Shown: positions 9,395 to 19,172, counted from the stretch's first letter. The stretch is DNA of 64,000 nt from Blautia coccoides (GCF_034355335.1 NZ_CP136422.1:2173001-2237000), one strand, 5' to 3'. Notes: generated from the letters alone by a model not told the origin. Made by a program: numbers and translations.

Positions 9395-11068
9395 ATGAAA
9401 AGAAAATGTTTAATATCCCTTATGCTGTTAGCGGCGGTGTCAATGGCGGCCTGTGGCAAAGCAGAAAAAGAAACAGACACAGGTGCAGAGTCATCTGATG
9501 GCGAAGTAAAAGAATTTACTGCATTCTTTGCAGTTCCCGGTTCAGAAATCAATGATGATAATGAAATTCAGCAGAAAATTGCTGAGATTACAGGTGCTAA
9601 ATGTAAAGAGACATGGCTTACAGGACAGACTGCTCAGGAAGCAGTAGGAACATTAATCGCCGGTGGTGAGTATCCGGATATGATTGATGGTGGAGATGGT
9701 ATGGCACAGCTTTATGATGCTGGTGCACTGGTTGCACTGGATGATTATATCGATAAGTATCCGAATATCAAAGAATATCTGACTGAAGAACAGTGGGATA
9801 AGCTTCGTCAGGATGATGGACATATTTACTGGATTCAGCAGTTCGGCAATATTTATGGTGAAGAGAAAGCAACTACTCATAATGATGAGGCTTTCTGGAT
9901 ACAGGCTCGTGTTCTTGAATGGGCAGGATATCCTGAAATCAGCACAATGGATGAATATTTTGACCTGATCGAAAGTTATAACGAAGCAAATCCTGTGATG
10001 GAAGACGGAACAGCCCATATTCCTTACACAATCCTCTGTGATGACTGGCGTTATTTTTGTCTGGAAAATGCTCCTCAGTTCCTGGATGGATATCCAAATG
10101 ATGGTTCTGTTATTGTAGATCCGAATGAATTAAAGATTATCGATTACAATACAACACCTACTGCTAAAAGATATTTCGGAAAATTGAATGAAGAGTATCA
10201 GAAAGGCATTGTAGATCCGGAATCCTTTACACAGACTTATGATGAATATATTGCAAAACTTTCCACCGGACGTGTGCTGGGTATGATTGACCAGTGGTGG
10301 GATTTTGCTTATACCGTAAATGATGCACTGAAACAGCAGGGACTTGATAAAAAGGGATGTGACTACATACCACTTCCGATTACGATTGAAAAAGGAATGA
10401 AGAACCAGTGGCATAACTCCGGCGGTGCTCTGAATGTTGCCAGCGGTCTTGCTATTACCACTAGCTGTGATGATGTAGAAGGTGCTCTTCAGTTTGTGAA
10501 TGATCTTCTTTCTCAGGAAGTACATGACCTTCGTTACTGGGGTATTAAAGATGTTGATTATTCTGTAGATGAAAATGGAGAGTATTATCGTACAGAAGAC
10601 ATGAGAAAGAAGGATTCCGATACAGCGTATAAGGCTTCTCATAAATGTGTATATTCTTATTTCCCACAGTATATCGGAACAAGCCGTGATGGAATCAACG
10701 CAATGCAGCCACAGTATCAGGCAAAAGAGTTTTATGAGGGATTGTCAGATGATGTAAAAAAATGCTTCGATGCTTATGGTGCTGAAACATATGTAGACAT
10801 GCTTGGAACCAGTGAGGCTCCGGGACCATGGTATCCAATGTATTCTTTCTCAAGTGCTATGACAACAAGCACACCTGGTGGTATTGCATGGACAAAGATG
10901 GGAGAAATCAAGCATGAATATCTTCCTAAAGTAGTAATGGCATCAGATTTTGAAGCTGCATGGGATGAGTACATGAGTGTATACGAAAAATGTAATCCTC
11001 AGGATTTCCTGGAAGAAATGCAGACAGAACTTGATCGCAGAATGGAAGAAGCCAAGAAGTATCAGTAG
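9395..11068 (+). CDS. ABC transporter solute-binding lipoprotein (xylo-oligosaccharide, predicted)
   Basis: A 557-residue extracellular binding protein of the large LipO/YtcQ type. The start is placed at ATG 9395, because the in-frame ATG at 9386 touches the AGGAGG itself. A lipoprotein signal (KRKCLISLMLLAAVSMAACG) ends in the lipobox AAC. Mature features include FAVPGSEINDDNEIQQKIAE, LCDDWRYFCLEN and MIDQWWDFAY, whose aromatics may stack on sugars. It is followed by two permeases but no ATPase. It is closely related to the second binding protein at 15934-17559. Xylo-oligosaccharide specificity is inferred from the surrounding GH8/GH43 genes. Confidence 0.88.
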   Translation: MKRKCLISLMLLAAVSMAACGKAEKETDTGAESSDGEVKEFTAFFAVPGSEINDDNEIQQKIAEITGAKCKETWLTGQTAQEAVGTLIAGGEYPDMIDGGDGMAQLYDAGALVALDDYIDKYPNIKEYLTEEQWDKLRQDDGHIYWIQQFGNIYGEEKATTHNDEAFWIQARVLEWAGYPEISTMDEYFDLIESYNEANPVMEDGTAHIPYTILCDDWRYFCLENAPQFLDGYPNDGSVIVDPNELKIIDYNTTPTAKRYFGKLNEEYQKGIVDPESFTQTYDEYIAKLSTGRVLGMIDQWWDFAYTVNDALKQQGLDKKGCDYIPLPITIEKGMKNQWHNSGGALNVASGLAITTSCDDVEGALQFVNDLLSQEVHDLRYWGIKDVDYSVDENGEYYRTEDMRKKDSDTAYKASHKCVYSYFPQYIGTSRDGINAMQPQYQAKEFYEGLSDDVKKCFDAYGAETYVDMLGTSEAPGPWYPMYSFSSAMTTSTPGGIAWTKMGEIKHEYLPKVVMASDFEAAWDEYMSVYEKCNPQDFLEEMQTELDRRMEEAKKYQ

Positions 11069-11086
11069 AATATAAGTGAATAAATC

Positions 11087-11143
11087 GGGCAGATGTCGGT
11101 TTCGGTATCGCGTGACAGACCGGTTCATCTGCCCTCTCTTTTT
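11087..11143 (+). terminator. Terminator/attenuator between binding protein and permeases
   Basis: GGGCAGATG (11087-11095) pairs perfectly with CATCTGCCC (11126-11134), with an inner CGGT/ACCG helix, followed by CTCTCTTTTT. Such intercistronic hairpins usually let the binding protein be made in excess over the permeases. Confidence 0.7.
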
Positions 11144-11154
11144 AGGAGGAGACT

Positions 11155-12111
11155 ATGGCTGCTATAGAAAAAAGAAAAAAAGAAAAAGTAACAGAAATGA
11201 AAGTGAAAATCACTTGGAAAGAAATAAAAAGACAGAAAGCTCTGCTGATCTGGTCAGCCTTTATTGTATTATATGGTGTGATTTTCTGCTATTTGCCACT
11301 GGGAGGATGGCTGATGGCTTTCCAGGATTACCGTCCCAAGGATGGACTTCTGCATTCTCAGTTTGTAGGATTGGCAAAGTTCCAGCAGTTGTTTTCTGAT
11401 GCCACATTCCTGCGTGTTATCAGAAATACACTGGCTATGGGTGTAATCAACCTGGTAGCAACCTTCTTTATGGCAATTTTATTTGCTATTTTGTTGAACG
11501 ATGTAAAATCTCAGGGTGGAAAAAAAGTAGTGCAGACAATCTCTTACCTGCCGCACTTCCTGTCCTGGATTATCGTTACTGGTATTCTGCATGACGCACT
11601 GTCCGGAACGGGTATTGTAAATGAGTTTCTTTTGAAATTCGGTATTCTTGATCAGCCTCTGAATTTCTTCGCTCATCCAAAATTCTTCTGGCCAATCGTG
11701 GCATTTGCCAATGTATGGAAGGAAACAGGATGGAATGCCATTATTTATCTTTCTGCAATTACATCCATTGACCCTTCCCTTTATGAAGCGGCCAATATTG
11801 ATGGGGCCGGAAGATGGCAGAGAATCCGCTATATTACATTACCGGGAATCCGTCCGACTATTATGATTCTTCTTCTGATGAATGTAGGTAACGTATTAAA
11901 TGCAGGTTTTGAAATCCAGTACCTGTTAGGTAATGGTCTGGTACAGAGCGTGGCACAGACAATTGATATTTACGTATTGAAATGGGGTATCAGCCAGAAT
12001 GACTTTGCAATTGGTACTGCGGCAGGTATCTTCAAGAGTTTTGTCAGCATCGTGCTTGTTGTCATCGCCAATGAGATTGCAAAACGGACCGGTGACGAGC
12101 GGCTGTTTTAG
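11155..12111 (+). CDS. ABC sugar permease, LplB type
   Basis: A 318-residue integral membrane permease with about six transmembrane helices. The first follows a basic N-terminal tail (ALLIWSAFIVLYGVIFCYL). The EAA loop that contacts the ATPase is visible as EAANIDGAGRWQRIRYITLP near residue 220. It is the first of the permease pair and lies 86 bp after the binding protein, behind the attenuator hairpin. The RBS is AGGAGGAGACT. The transporter must use an ATPase encoded elsewhere (MsmX-type sharing is known in Firmicutes). Confidence 0.92.
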   Translation: MAAIEKRKKEKVTEMKVKITWKEIKRQKALLIWSAFIVLYGVIFCYLPLGGWLMAFQDYRPKDGLLHSQFVGLAKFQQLFSDATFLRVIRNTLAMGVINLVATFFMAILFAILLNDVKSQGGKKVVQTISYLPHFLSWIIVTGILHDALSGTGIVNEFLLKFGILDQPLNFFAHPKFFWPIVAFANVWKETGWNAIIYLSAITSIDPSLYEAANIDGAGRWQRIRYITLPGIRPTIMILLLMNVGNVLNAGFEIQYLLGNGLVQSVAQTIDIYVLKWGISQNDFAIGTAAGIFKSFVSIVLVVIANEIAKRTGDERLF

Positions 12112-12129
12112 GAAAGGAGAAATCAGACT

Positions 12130-13029
12130 ATGGAAAAACTTCACAAAAGGAAAAAAACATCGGTTGGGGATACCATCTTCGTGATATGTAATACCCTGTT
12201 CATGATTCTATTCGTGCTGATTACACTATATCCGATTCTGAATACAGTGGCAATTTCACTTAATGACGGTACGGATGCATTGAGGGGTGGGATTTATCTG
12301 TGGCCCCGAAAATTTACCTGGAAGAACTATCTTACCGTTTTACAGAAAGATAACCTGCTGACAGGTGCTTATATTTCTGTGGCAAGAACAGTAGTTGGAA
12401 CTTTGCTGGCCCTGATTGCCAATGCAATTCTGGCATTTATCGTCAGCAGAAAACGTTTCCTGTTCAAAAAACAGTTGTCACTGTTCTGGGTTATTACCAT
12501 GTATGTAAACGGTGGCATGATTCCAACATTCCTGCTGTACAAAAACCTGGGAATGACAAACAGTTTCTGGGTTTATGTAATTCCTGGTATGTTCAGTGCC
12601 TTTAATATGTTAGTTATCCGTACCTATATGAACGGTCTTCCGGAGAGTCTGGAAGAGTCTGCACAGCTTGATGGTGCCGGATACACAACGATTTTCTGGA
12701 AAATCACTTCACCGCTGTGTAAACCGGTGTATGCGACCGTAGCTTTGTTTGTGGCAGTTGGTCAGTGGAACTCCTGGTTCGATGCCATGCTGTACAACCG
12801 TATGAGCGACCACCTGACAACCTTGCAGTATGAGTTGATGAAACTGCTTTCTTCCGTTACCAATCAGGGTAATTCTGTAGAAGCTATGAAAAATGCAGCA
12901 GGTGCAGTTACTCCAACATCTGTACGTGCAGCAGCTACCGTATTGACCATGTTGCCGATTGTCTGCCTGTATCCGTTCCTTCAGAGATACTTTGTAGCCG
13001 GTCTGACCATCGGAGGAGTAAAGGAATAA
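12130..13029 (+). CDS. ABC sugar permease, YtcP type
   Basis: The 299-residue second permease of the importer. The first helix is near residues 15-38 (VICNTLFMILFVLITLYPIL). The EAA-type coupling loop is ESLEESAQLDGAGYTTIFW near residue 180. It begins 18 bp after the first permease, with an AGGAAAGGAG site. The C-terminus (YFVAGLTIGGVKE) is typical of this family. It is expected to form a heterodimer with the preceding permease. Confidence 0.92.
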   Translation: MEKLHKRKKTSVGDTIFVICNTLFMILFVLITLYPILNTVAISLNDGTDALRGGIYLWPRKFTWKNYLTVLQKDNLLTGAYISVARTVVGTLLALIANAILAFIVSRKRFLFKKQLSLFWVITMYVNGGMIPTFLLYKNLGMTNSFWVYVIPGMFSAFNMLVIRTYMNGLPESLEESAQLDGAGYTTIFWKITSPLCKPVYATVALFVAVGQWNSWFDAMLYNRMSDHLTTLQYELMKLLSSVTNQGNSVEAMKNAAGAVTPTSVRAAATVLTMLPIVCLYPFLQRYFVAGLTIGGVKE

Positions 13030-13036
13030 GATAAAG

Positions 13037-14185
13037 ATGGAAAAGGGAGCCGTTTACACAGGAATTTATCCAAATATATTCGAATTAGCCGGATATGAGA
13101 AAAAGGAAATAGAAAATAGAATAGATCAAATATTTCAGACTCTTTTTTATGGGAGTGATGAGGAAAGAATTTATCATTCCGTTGGTTGTGAGCTTGGATA
13201 CATAGAGGATACCGGTAATCTGGATGCACGTACGGAAGGTATGTCTTATGGTATGATGATGTGTGTGCAGATGAATAAAAAAGAAGAGTTTGACAGGATA
13301 TGGAAATGGGCAAGAACTTATATGTATATGACCGAAGGTGAAAATGCCGGATATTTTGCATGGTCCTGTGGAACAGACGGCACAAGAAACGCTGATGGTC
13401 CCGCACCGGACGGAGAAGAGTTCTTTGCAATGGCATTATTTTTTGCCTCTCATCGCTGGGGCGACGGGGAAGGGATTTTTGCTTATAGCGAAGAGGCAAA
13501 AAAGTTGCTGCATACCTGTATTCATAAAGGAGAAAACGGAGAAGCGGGACGTGCCATGTGGGATCCGGATAACCACCTGATACGTTTTATTACCGAAGTG
13601 GATTTTTCAGATCCTTCCTATCATCTGCCTCATTTTTATGAATTATTTGCACAGTGGTCTTACGAAGAAGACCGTTCTTTCTGGGAGGAAGCAGCGAAGG
13701 CAAGCAGGGAATACTTGAAGAAGGCATGTCACCCTGTGACCGGCCTGTGTGCAGAGTATGCAGAGTATGATGGAACCCCTTGCACAAAAGGGCAGAATAT
13801 CTGGGGGAGACATGACTGGTATTACAGTGATGCCTATCGCACGATTGCTAATATTGCTCTGGATTATGCCTGGTTTGGTGCAGATGAGTGGGAAGTGGAA
13901 GAAGGAAAGCGCTTTCTGAAATTTTTCTGTGAGACAGCAGGGGAGGAACATCAGGATGGAATTTTTGCCATTGATGGTACGGTGATTCCCGGGAAAGCCC
14001 TGCATCCGGTGGCTATGACAGCAGTAAATGCACAGGCAGGATTGCTGGTACAGAATGAACATGCTCTTGCCTGTGTCCGCAAGTTCTGGAATACACCTCT
14101 GCGCACAGGAAACAGGAGATATTATGATAATTGCCTTTATTTCTTCGCTTTTCTTGCATTAAGTGGAAATTATAGAATCTATTAA
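13037..14185 (+). CDS. GH8 reducing-end xylose-releasing exo-oligoxylanase
   Basis: A 382-residue cytoplasmic GH8 enzyme without a signal peptide. This subgroup releases xylose from the reducing end of xylo-oligosaccharides (EC 3.2.1.156). Recognisable parts are LDARTEGMSYGMMMCVQMN, whose Glu is the expected acid catalyst, and ADGPAPDGEEFFAMALFFAS, with the Asp region that positions the water. The (alpha/alpha)6 barrel continues to GQNIWGRHDWYYSDAYRTI. Length is normal for Rex enzymes. It starts 7 bp after the second permease, so it belongs to the transporter operon, matching intracellular breakdown of imported oligosaccharides. Confidence 0.88.
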   Translation: MEKGAVYTGIYPNIFELAGYEKKEIENRIDQIFQTLFYGSDEERIYHSVGCELGYIEDTGNLDARTEGMSYGMMMCVQMNKKEEFDRIWKWARTYMYMTEGENAGYFAWSCGTDGTRNADGPAPDGEEFFAMALFFASHRWGDGEGIFAYSEEAKKLLHTCIHKGENGEAGRAMWDPDNHLIRFITEVDFSDPSYHLPHFYELFAQWSYEEDRSFWEEAAKASREYLKKACHPVTGLCAEYAEYDGTPCTKGQNIWGRHDWYYSDAYRTIANIALDYAWFGADEWEVEEGKRFLKFFCETAGEEHQDGIFAIDGTVIPGKALHPVAMTAVNAQAGLLVQNEHALACVRKFWNTPLRTGNRRYYDNCLYFFAFLALSGNYRIY

Positions 14186-14199
14186 CAGGAGATATTGAT

Positions 14200-15762
14200 A
14201 TGCATTTTGCAAACAATCCAATTTTGCCGGGTTTTCGTCCGGATCCTTCCATCTGCAGAGTGGGAGACGATTATTATCTTGTAACATCAACCTTTGCTTA
14301 TTTTCCTGGTGTTCCTGTTTATCACAGCAAAGATCTGGCTAACTGGGAGCAGATTGGTCATGTACTTACCCGGGAATCTCAGCTTCATCTGGAAAATGCC
14401 GGACATTCCAGGGGAATTTATGCACCGACCCTACGGTATTTTCAGGGGCGATATTACATGATTACAACAAATGTTTCTCATCGAAACAATTTTATTGTAA
14501 CTGCTGAAAAACCGGAGGGACCCTGGTCTGATCCTTATTATCTGGATGAAGATGCTCCGGGGATTGATCCCAGTCTGTTTTTTGACGAAGATGAAGATGG
14601 AACAGTTCATTGCTATTATGTAGGAACAAGACCAAACCAGAAGCACGGAGTTCGTTATAATGGGGACTGGGAGATATGGGTTCAGGAACTTGATTTGAAG
14701 ACAATGGAGCTTATTGGTGAAAGCAAAAAAATCTGGAAAGGTGCCATGCATCATGTGATCTGGCCGGAAGGACCTCACCTTTACAAAAAGGATGGTTATT
14801 ATTATCTGATGAATGCTGAGGGAGGTACAGGACCAAATCACAGTATGACGATTTCCAGAAGCAGAAGTGTGTGGGGACCATATGAGGGCAATCCCAATAA
14901 CCCTATTCTGACTCATCGTCATCTGGGAAATGATTATCCCATCACTGCTGTGGGTCATGGTGATCTGGTGGACGATGGCCATGGAAACTGGTATGTGGTT
15001 ATGCTGGGTTCCAGAAAATGCGAAGGCTATGTAAATACAGGTCGCGATACATTTCTTGCGAAAGTGACATGGGAAGATGGATGGCCTGTTGTGAATCCGG
15101 GAGTCGGTATGCTGGAGTCGGTAGTCGAACTTCCGGGAGATGGGGCAGAAATGAAACCTGAAAGCCAGGTATACCATTTCTTCGAGAAGAAACTCCCGAT
15201 GGAATGCATGACTCTTCGGAAGCCTCTTTGGGAAAAATACGATCTTTTCCAGAGAAGTGGATATCTGAGACTTCCGACTTTGCCGCAGACATTAAATGAA
15301 ACATCCTGTCCTGCTTTCGTTGCTGTAAGACAGAAGGAATATCTGTATCTTGCATCTGCGGGAATAGAGTTTTCCCCCTGTGTAAATGGGGAGGAAGCTG
15401 GTCTTGCCATTCTGTGTGATGAGACACATCATGTTCGGTTTACCAAAATGATGTGTGACGGTAAGGTGCAGCTGGTACTCGATCGTCGTCTGGGTGACAA
15501 AGAAGAAAAACTGGCTGCTGAAGAAATCGAAGACGGATTTGTAAATCTGGAAATCAGAGGCAGAGGACAGAAGACAGATTTCTACTATAAAGTTCAGGGA
15601 AAAGAAAAGATGCTGCTTGTTTCTGATGTGGATATGACAGGATTGAGTACTGAACTGGCGGGCGGTTTTACAGGTTGCTGCCTAGGAATGTATGCATCCT
15701 CCAATGGTGAAATTTCAGAAAATCATGCGGACTTTGCATGGATGGCTATTGAAAACCAGTAA
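14200..15762 (+). CDS. GH43 beta-xylosidase (GH43_11-like, with C-terminal sandwich)
   Basis: A 520-residue intracellular enzyme that should remove xylose from non-reducing ends. The five-bladed propeller has the three expected acids: Asp in FRPDPSICRVGDDYYLV (residues 10-25), Asp in GIDPSLFFDED and Glu in WPEGPHLYKKDGYYYL. After about residue 320 comes a beta-sandwich of the kind that shapes the active site in XynB-type xylosidases. The start has an ACAGGAGAT site 15 bp after the GH8 gene. Xylosidase versus arabinofuranosidase preference is inferred from similarity to GH43_11. Confidence 0.83.
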   Translation: MHFANNPILPGFRPDPSICRVGDDYYLVTSTFAYFPGVPVYHSKDLANWEQIGHVLTRESQLHLENAGHSRGIYAPTLRYFQGRYYMITTNVSHRNNFIVTAEKPEGPWSDPYYLDEDAPGIDPSLFFDEDEDGTVHCYYVGTRPNQKHGVRYNGDWEIWVQELDLKTMELIGESKKIWKGAMHHVIWPEGPHLYKKDGYYYLMNAEGGTGPNHSMTISRSRSVWGPYEGNPNNPILTHRHLGNDYPITAVGHGDLVDDGHGNWYVVMLGSRKCEGYVNTGRDTFLAKVTWEDGWPVVNPGVGMLESVVELPGDGAEMKPESQVYHFFEKKLPMECMTLRKPLWEKYDLFQRSGYLRLPTLPQTLNETSCPAFVAVRQKEYLYLASAGIEFSPCVNGEEAGLAILCDETHHVRFTKMMCDGKVQLVLDRRLGDKEEKLAAEEIEDGFVNLEIRGRGQKTDFYYKVQGKEKMLLVSDVDMTGLSTELAGGFTGCCLGMYASSNGEISENHADFAWMAIENQ

Positions 15763-15798
15763 GAGTATCCGTTATAATAATTAAAGATTCTAAGCTGT

Positions 15799-15833
15799 GT
15801 ACCCCCGGAAATTCCAGCGGAATTTCCGGGTAC
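15799..15833 (+). terminator. Hairpin between GH43 and second binding protein
   Basis: GTACCC plus CGGAAATTCC pairs with GGAATTTCCGGGTAC around an AGC loop. The stem is very strong but the downstream T-tract is poor (TATTATCTTG), so it may be an mRNA-stabilising or attenuating hairpin rather than a full terminator. Confidence 0.55.
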
Positions 15834-15933
15834 TATTATCTTGAAAAGGGTATCATGTTATGCAAAGCATGGTGCACCCCTCATAGCAGGTACACCGAAG
15901 CATACTTTAATTTCTAAGAGAGGAAACGGATAT

Positions 15934-17559
15934 ATGAGAAAGTACTGGAAACAATGTACACTTTTATGCTGCGTCGTAGCTCTGGTGGGAACAGCATTTT
16001 GGCAAATAGGAAATAGGAAAAAGTCGGAGATTAGAAAATATTCGGCTTTTTTTTCCGTTCCAGGACAGGAGATTGATGAAGATAATGAGATAAAAAAGAA
16101 AATCGCGGAACTGACAGGAGCAGAATGTGAAGAGATATGGCTGGTAGGACAGACTTCCGATCAGGCTATTGCTTCCTATATTGCCGGAGGAGAGTATCCG
16201 GATTTTATTTCCGGCAATATTGATTTATATGAAGCAAATGCTTTGATTCCGGTTGATGAGTATTGGGATGAATACCCGAATCTGCGCAGTTATTTTACTG
16301 ATAGTCAGTGGGAGCTGTTAAAACAGGAGGATGGGCATATTTACTGGATCCCCCAGTTTGGGAATCAAAAAAATCCATCAGAAGATATTCTGCATAATGG
16401 CGAAGCATTCTGGATACAGACAAGAGTATTAAAATGGGCGAAGTATCCGGAAATACGTACGTTGGAAGAATACTTTAATCTTATTGAGGCTTATGTGGAC
16501 GCTCATCCTCTGGATGACCTTGTACCATATACTGTTCTTTGTGATGACTGGCGATATTTTTGTCTGGAAAATGTGCCGCAGTTTTTAGATGGCTATCCTA
16601 ATGATGGCTGCTGCATTGTGAATCCAAATACATTAAAAGTGGAGGATTATAATACCACAGCCACGGCAAGAAAATATTACCGGATATTAAATGAAGAATT
16701 TCAGAAAGGAATTCTTGATCCAGAGTTCTACACACAGACTTATAGTGAGTATCTGGAAAAACTTGCTACCGGACGTGTTCTTGGTATGTCAGATCAGTGG
16801 TGGCAGTTTTATTATACCGTGGATGATATGTTGCGTCAGCAGGGAGAGGGAATGAATTATGTGCCTCTTCCCATTACAATCGACAGAAATGTACAAAATA
16901 AGTGGCATACCCAGAATGGAACTCAGCCAGATGTTTCAGGAGGAATATCTGTCACAGTAAGTTGTAAAGATGTAAAGGGGGCTTTTCAGTTCCTTAATGA
17001 TTTGCTCAGAGAGGATATTCAGAAACTTCGTTTTTGGGGAATTGAAGGGGTAGATTATGAAGTGGACGAGAACGGATTGTTTTATCTGACCGAAGAGCAG
17101 AGAGATATGGTTGCTGATTCGCAGTATAAAAATACACATTTTTGCTCTTATGCTTATTTTCCACGATTAGAAGGAAATTATGAAGATGGAATCAATGCTT
17201 TTTCACCGGAATTTCAGCCGGAGGAATTTTATGCTGCTCTGCCGGAGGATGTGAAAGAATGTTTGTCAGCGTATGGATGTAATGACTATGTAGATATGCT
17301 GGGAAATCATGATATACCGGGAGAGTGGTTTCCCGTGTATGCCTATGCGGATATTCTGACAACGGGTTCTGAGGCAGGACTGGTATGGAAGAAAATGGAT
17401 CAGGTGAAACGTGAATATCTGCCACAGCTGGTTATGACAGAGGATTTTGATTCTATCTGGGAGAAGTATATGGAAAGTTACGAATCCGTTCATCCGGAGA
17501 TATTTTTTGCAGAAATGCAGAAAGTAGTGGATGAGCGGACGGGAAACAAAAGTGAATGA
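15934..17559 (+). CDS. Second solute-binding protein, membrane-anchored paralogue
   Basis: 541 residues from the ATG at 15934, which follows AGAGAGGAAACG; the frame is open further upstream but without a good start. It parallels the binding protein at 9395-11068 throughout: FSVPGQEIDEDNEIKKKIAE, LCDDWRYFCLENVPQFLDGY and MSDQWWQFYY. The N-terminus differs. A hydrophobic helix (QCTLLCCVVALVGTAFWQIG) follows a basic start but no lipobox matches, so it is probably an uncleaved membrane anchor. It has no permease next to it. It may serve the same importer, or present ligand to the YesM-type kinase; both are inferences. Confidence 0.82.
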   Translation: MRKYWKQCTLLCCVVALVGTAFWQIGNRKKSEIRKYSAFFSVPGQEIDEDNEIKKKIAELTGAECEEIWLVGQTSDQAIASYIAGGEYPDFISGNIDLYEANALIPVDEYWDEYPNLRSYFTDSQWELLKQEDGHIYWIPQFGNQKNPSEDILHNGEAFWIQTRVLKWAKYPEIRTLEEYFNLIEAYVDAHPLDDLVPYTVLCDDWRYFCLENVPQFLDGYPNDGCCIVNPNTLKVEDYNTTATARKYYRILNEEFQKGILDPEFYTQTYSEYLEKLATGRVLGMSDQWWQFYYTVDDMLRQQGEGMNYVPLPITIDRNVQNKWHTQNGTQPDVSGGISVTVSCKDVKGAFQFLNDLLREDIQKLRFWGIEGVDYEVDENGLFYLTEEQRDMVADSQYKNTHFCSYAYFPRLEGNYEDGINAFSPEFQPEEFYAALPEDVKECLSAYGCNDYVDMLGNHDIPGEWFPVYAYADILTTGSEAGLVWKKMDQVKREYLPQLVMTEDFDSIWEKYMESYESVHPEIFFAEMQKVVDERTGNKSE

Positions 17560-17578
17560 TGACAAGGAGACTTATACA

Positions 17579-19141
17579 ATGAAAGATTTTTACAATCCTT
17601 TAATTGGCATGGACTATCCGGATCCTGATCTGATACGCGTGGGGGATACCTGGTATATGATCAGTACAACCATGCACTTTATGCCGGGGGGTGAGATTCT
17701 TCGTTCTTATAATCTGGCAGATTGGGAGCGTGTGGGTTACGTTTTTGATGATCTGGATCATACACCGGCACAGTGTATGGAGAATGGAGAAAATATTTAC
17801 GGACAGGGTATGTGGGCAGCATCCCTGCGGTATCATAATGGCATATTCTATGTGTGTTTTGTTGCCAATGATACCCATCGAACTTATCTGTATCAGTCAG
17901 AAAATATAGAAGGGCCGTGGAAAAAACAGTATATCGAAGGATTTTACCATGACTGCTCTCTTTTGTTTGATGATGACAGAGTTTATATTGTATATGGAAA
18001 TACACAGATTTATATTACAGAATTAACTGCTGATCTGAGCAGTCCGAAACCTGGAGGATTGCACAGAAAGATAATTGAGGATACAGGAAATGTGCGTCTG
18101 GGATATGAAGGAGCTCATGCATATAAAATTAACGGTAAGTATTATGTATTTCTGATCCATTGGCCCAATGACGGAGCAGGAAGAAGAACAGAGGCATGTT
18201 TTATATCAGATAGCCTGGAAGGTGAATTTATCGGACGGGATATACTGGATGATGATCGAGGATATTTTAATTTCGGTGTGGCACAGGGAGGAATTGTAGA
18301 TACCCCGGAAGGCGAATGGTATGCCTTCCTTTTTCAGGATTCTGGAGCTGTAGGGAGAATTCCGATTTTGGTTCCGGTAGATTTTACCCATGGATTTCCG
18401 GAATTTGGAAGTAATGGTAGAATAGTGGAACCAGTTTTGCTACGGGACAGAAAACCGGAATATGTATACGAACCCCTGACTGCGAATGACAAGTTTCAGT
18501 ATAAAAAGGAAGATGGAAAAATATCGTTTCATAAAGCATGGCAGTGGAATCATGTGCCAGATGATCGCCTGGTTGACTGTGATGAAAATGGAGGATTAAA
18601 ACTAACTGCTGGTTATTTGTACCATGATTTGTGTGAAGCACGAAATACATTAACGCAGAGAATGATCTGGCCCGGGTGCCGTGCTTCGGTAGTTGTTGAC
18701 GGAACGAATCTTAATAATGGTGATTATGCAGGAATCTGTGCACTTCAGGGCTGTTATGGAATGATTGCCATAACGCGTGAAGGGGAGCGGTATTATCTGG
18801 TTATGCGTGCAGGAAGTCCTGCTGATGACAGTCGATATCCTGTCATCCGAAAAGGCGGAAAACCTGTGGAGTATGAGAGGGTTAAGTTGGATTGTGCGGT
18901 TGCTCATCTGGAACTCTGTGCTGATTTTTCTGATATGAAAGATATTGTAGTTTTCCGATATTGGAGTCATGGCGAGTGGAAAAGATTAGGGAGCGTACAT
19001 AAATTGTATTTCAAGTTGGACCATTTTACAGGCTGCAGAGTTGGATTGTTTTGTTATGCATCTGAGAAAACAGGGGGAACTGCAGTGTTTCGTGATTTTA
19101 CATTGCAGAATTTATGTATTGACAACCGATACCAGCCTTAG
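17579..19141 (+). CDS. GH43 arabinofuranosidase-like enzyme (GH43_12 type)
   Basis: 520 residues from ATG 17579, which has an AAGGAGACTTATACA site; no RBS supports the longer frame overlapping the previous gene. There is no signal peptide. Propeller acids are visible: Asp in DYPDPDLIRVGDTWYM, Asp in FYHDCSLLFDDD and Glu in YEGAHAYKINGKYYVF. A C-terminal concanavalin-like sandwich begins near residue 310. The subgroup fits alpha-L-arabinofuranosidases acting on arabinoxylan oligosaccharides. It is the last gene of the xylan locus before the mobile island. Confidence 0.8.
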   Translation: MKDFYNPLIGMDYPDPDLIRVGDTWYMISTTMHFMPGGEILRSYNLADWERVGYVFDDLDHTPAQCMENGENIYGQGMWAASLRYHNGIFYVCFVANDTHRTYLYQSENIEGPWKKQYIEGFYHDCSLLFDDDRVYIVYGNTQIYITELTADLSSPKPGGLHRKIIEDTGNVRLGYEGAHAYKINGKYYVFLIHWPNDGAGRRTEACFISDSLEGEFIGRDILDDDRGYFNFGVAQGGIVDTPEGEWYAFLFQDSGAVGRIPILVPVDFTHGFPEFGSNGRIVEPVLLRDRKPEYVYEPLTANDKFQYKKEDGKISFHKAWQWNHVPDDRLVDCDENGGLKLTAGYLYHDLCEARNTLTQRMIWPGCRASVVVDGTNLNNGDYAGICALQGCYGMIAITREGERYYLVMRAGSPADDSRYPVIRKGGKPVEYERVKLDCAVAHLELCADFSDMKDIVVFRYWSHGEWKRLGSVHKLYFKLDHFTGCRVGLFCYASEKTGGTAVFRDFTLQNLCIDNRYQP

Positions 19142-19172
19142 TATTATCTCATCTTTGACACTTAAGTAGATT

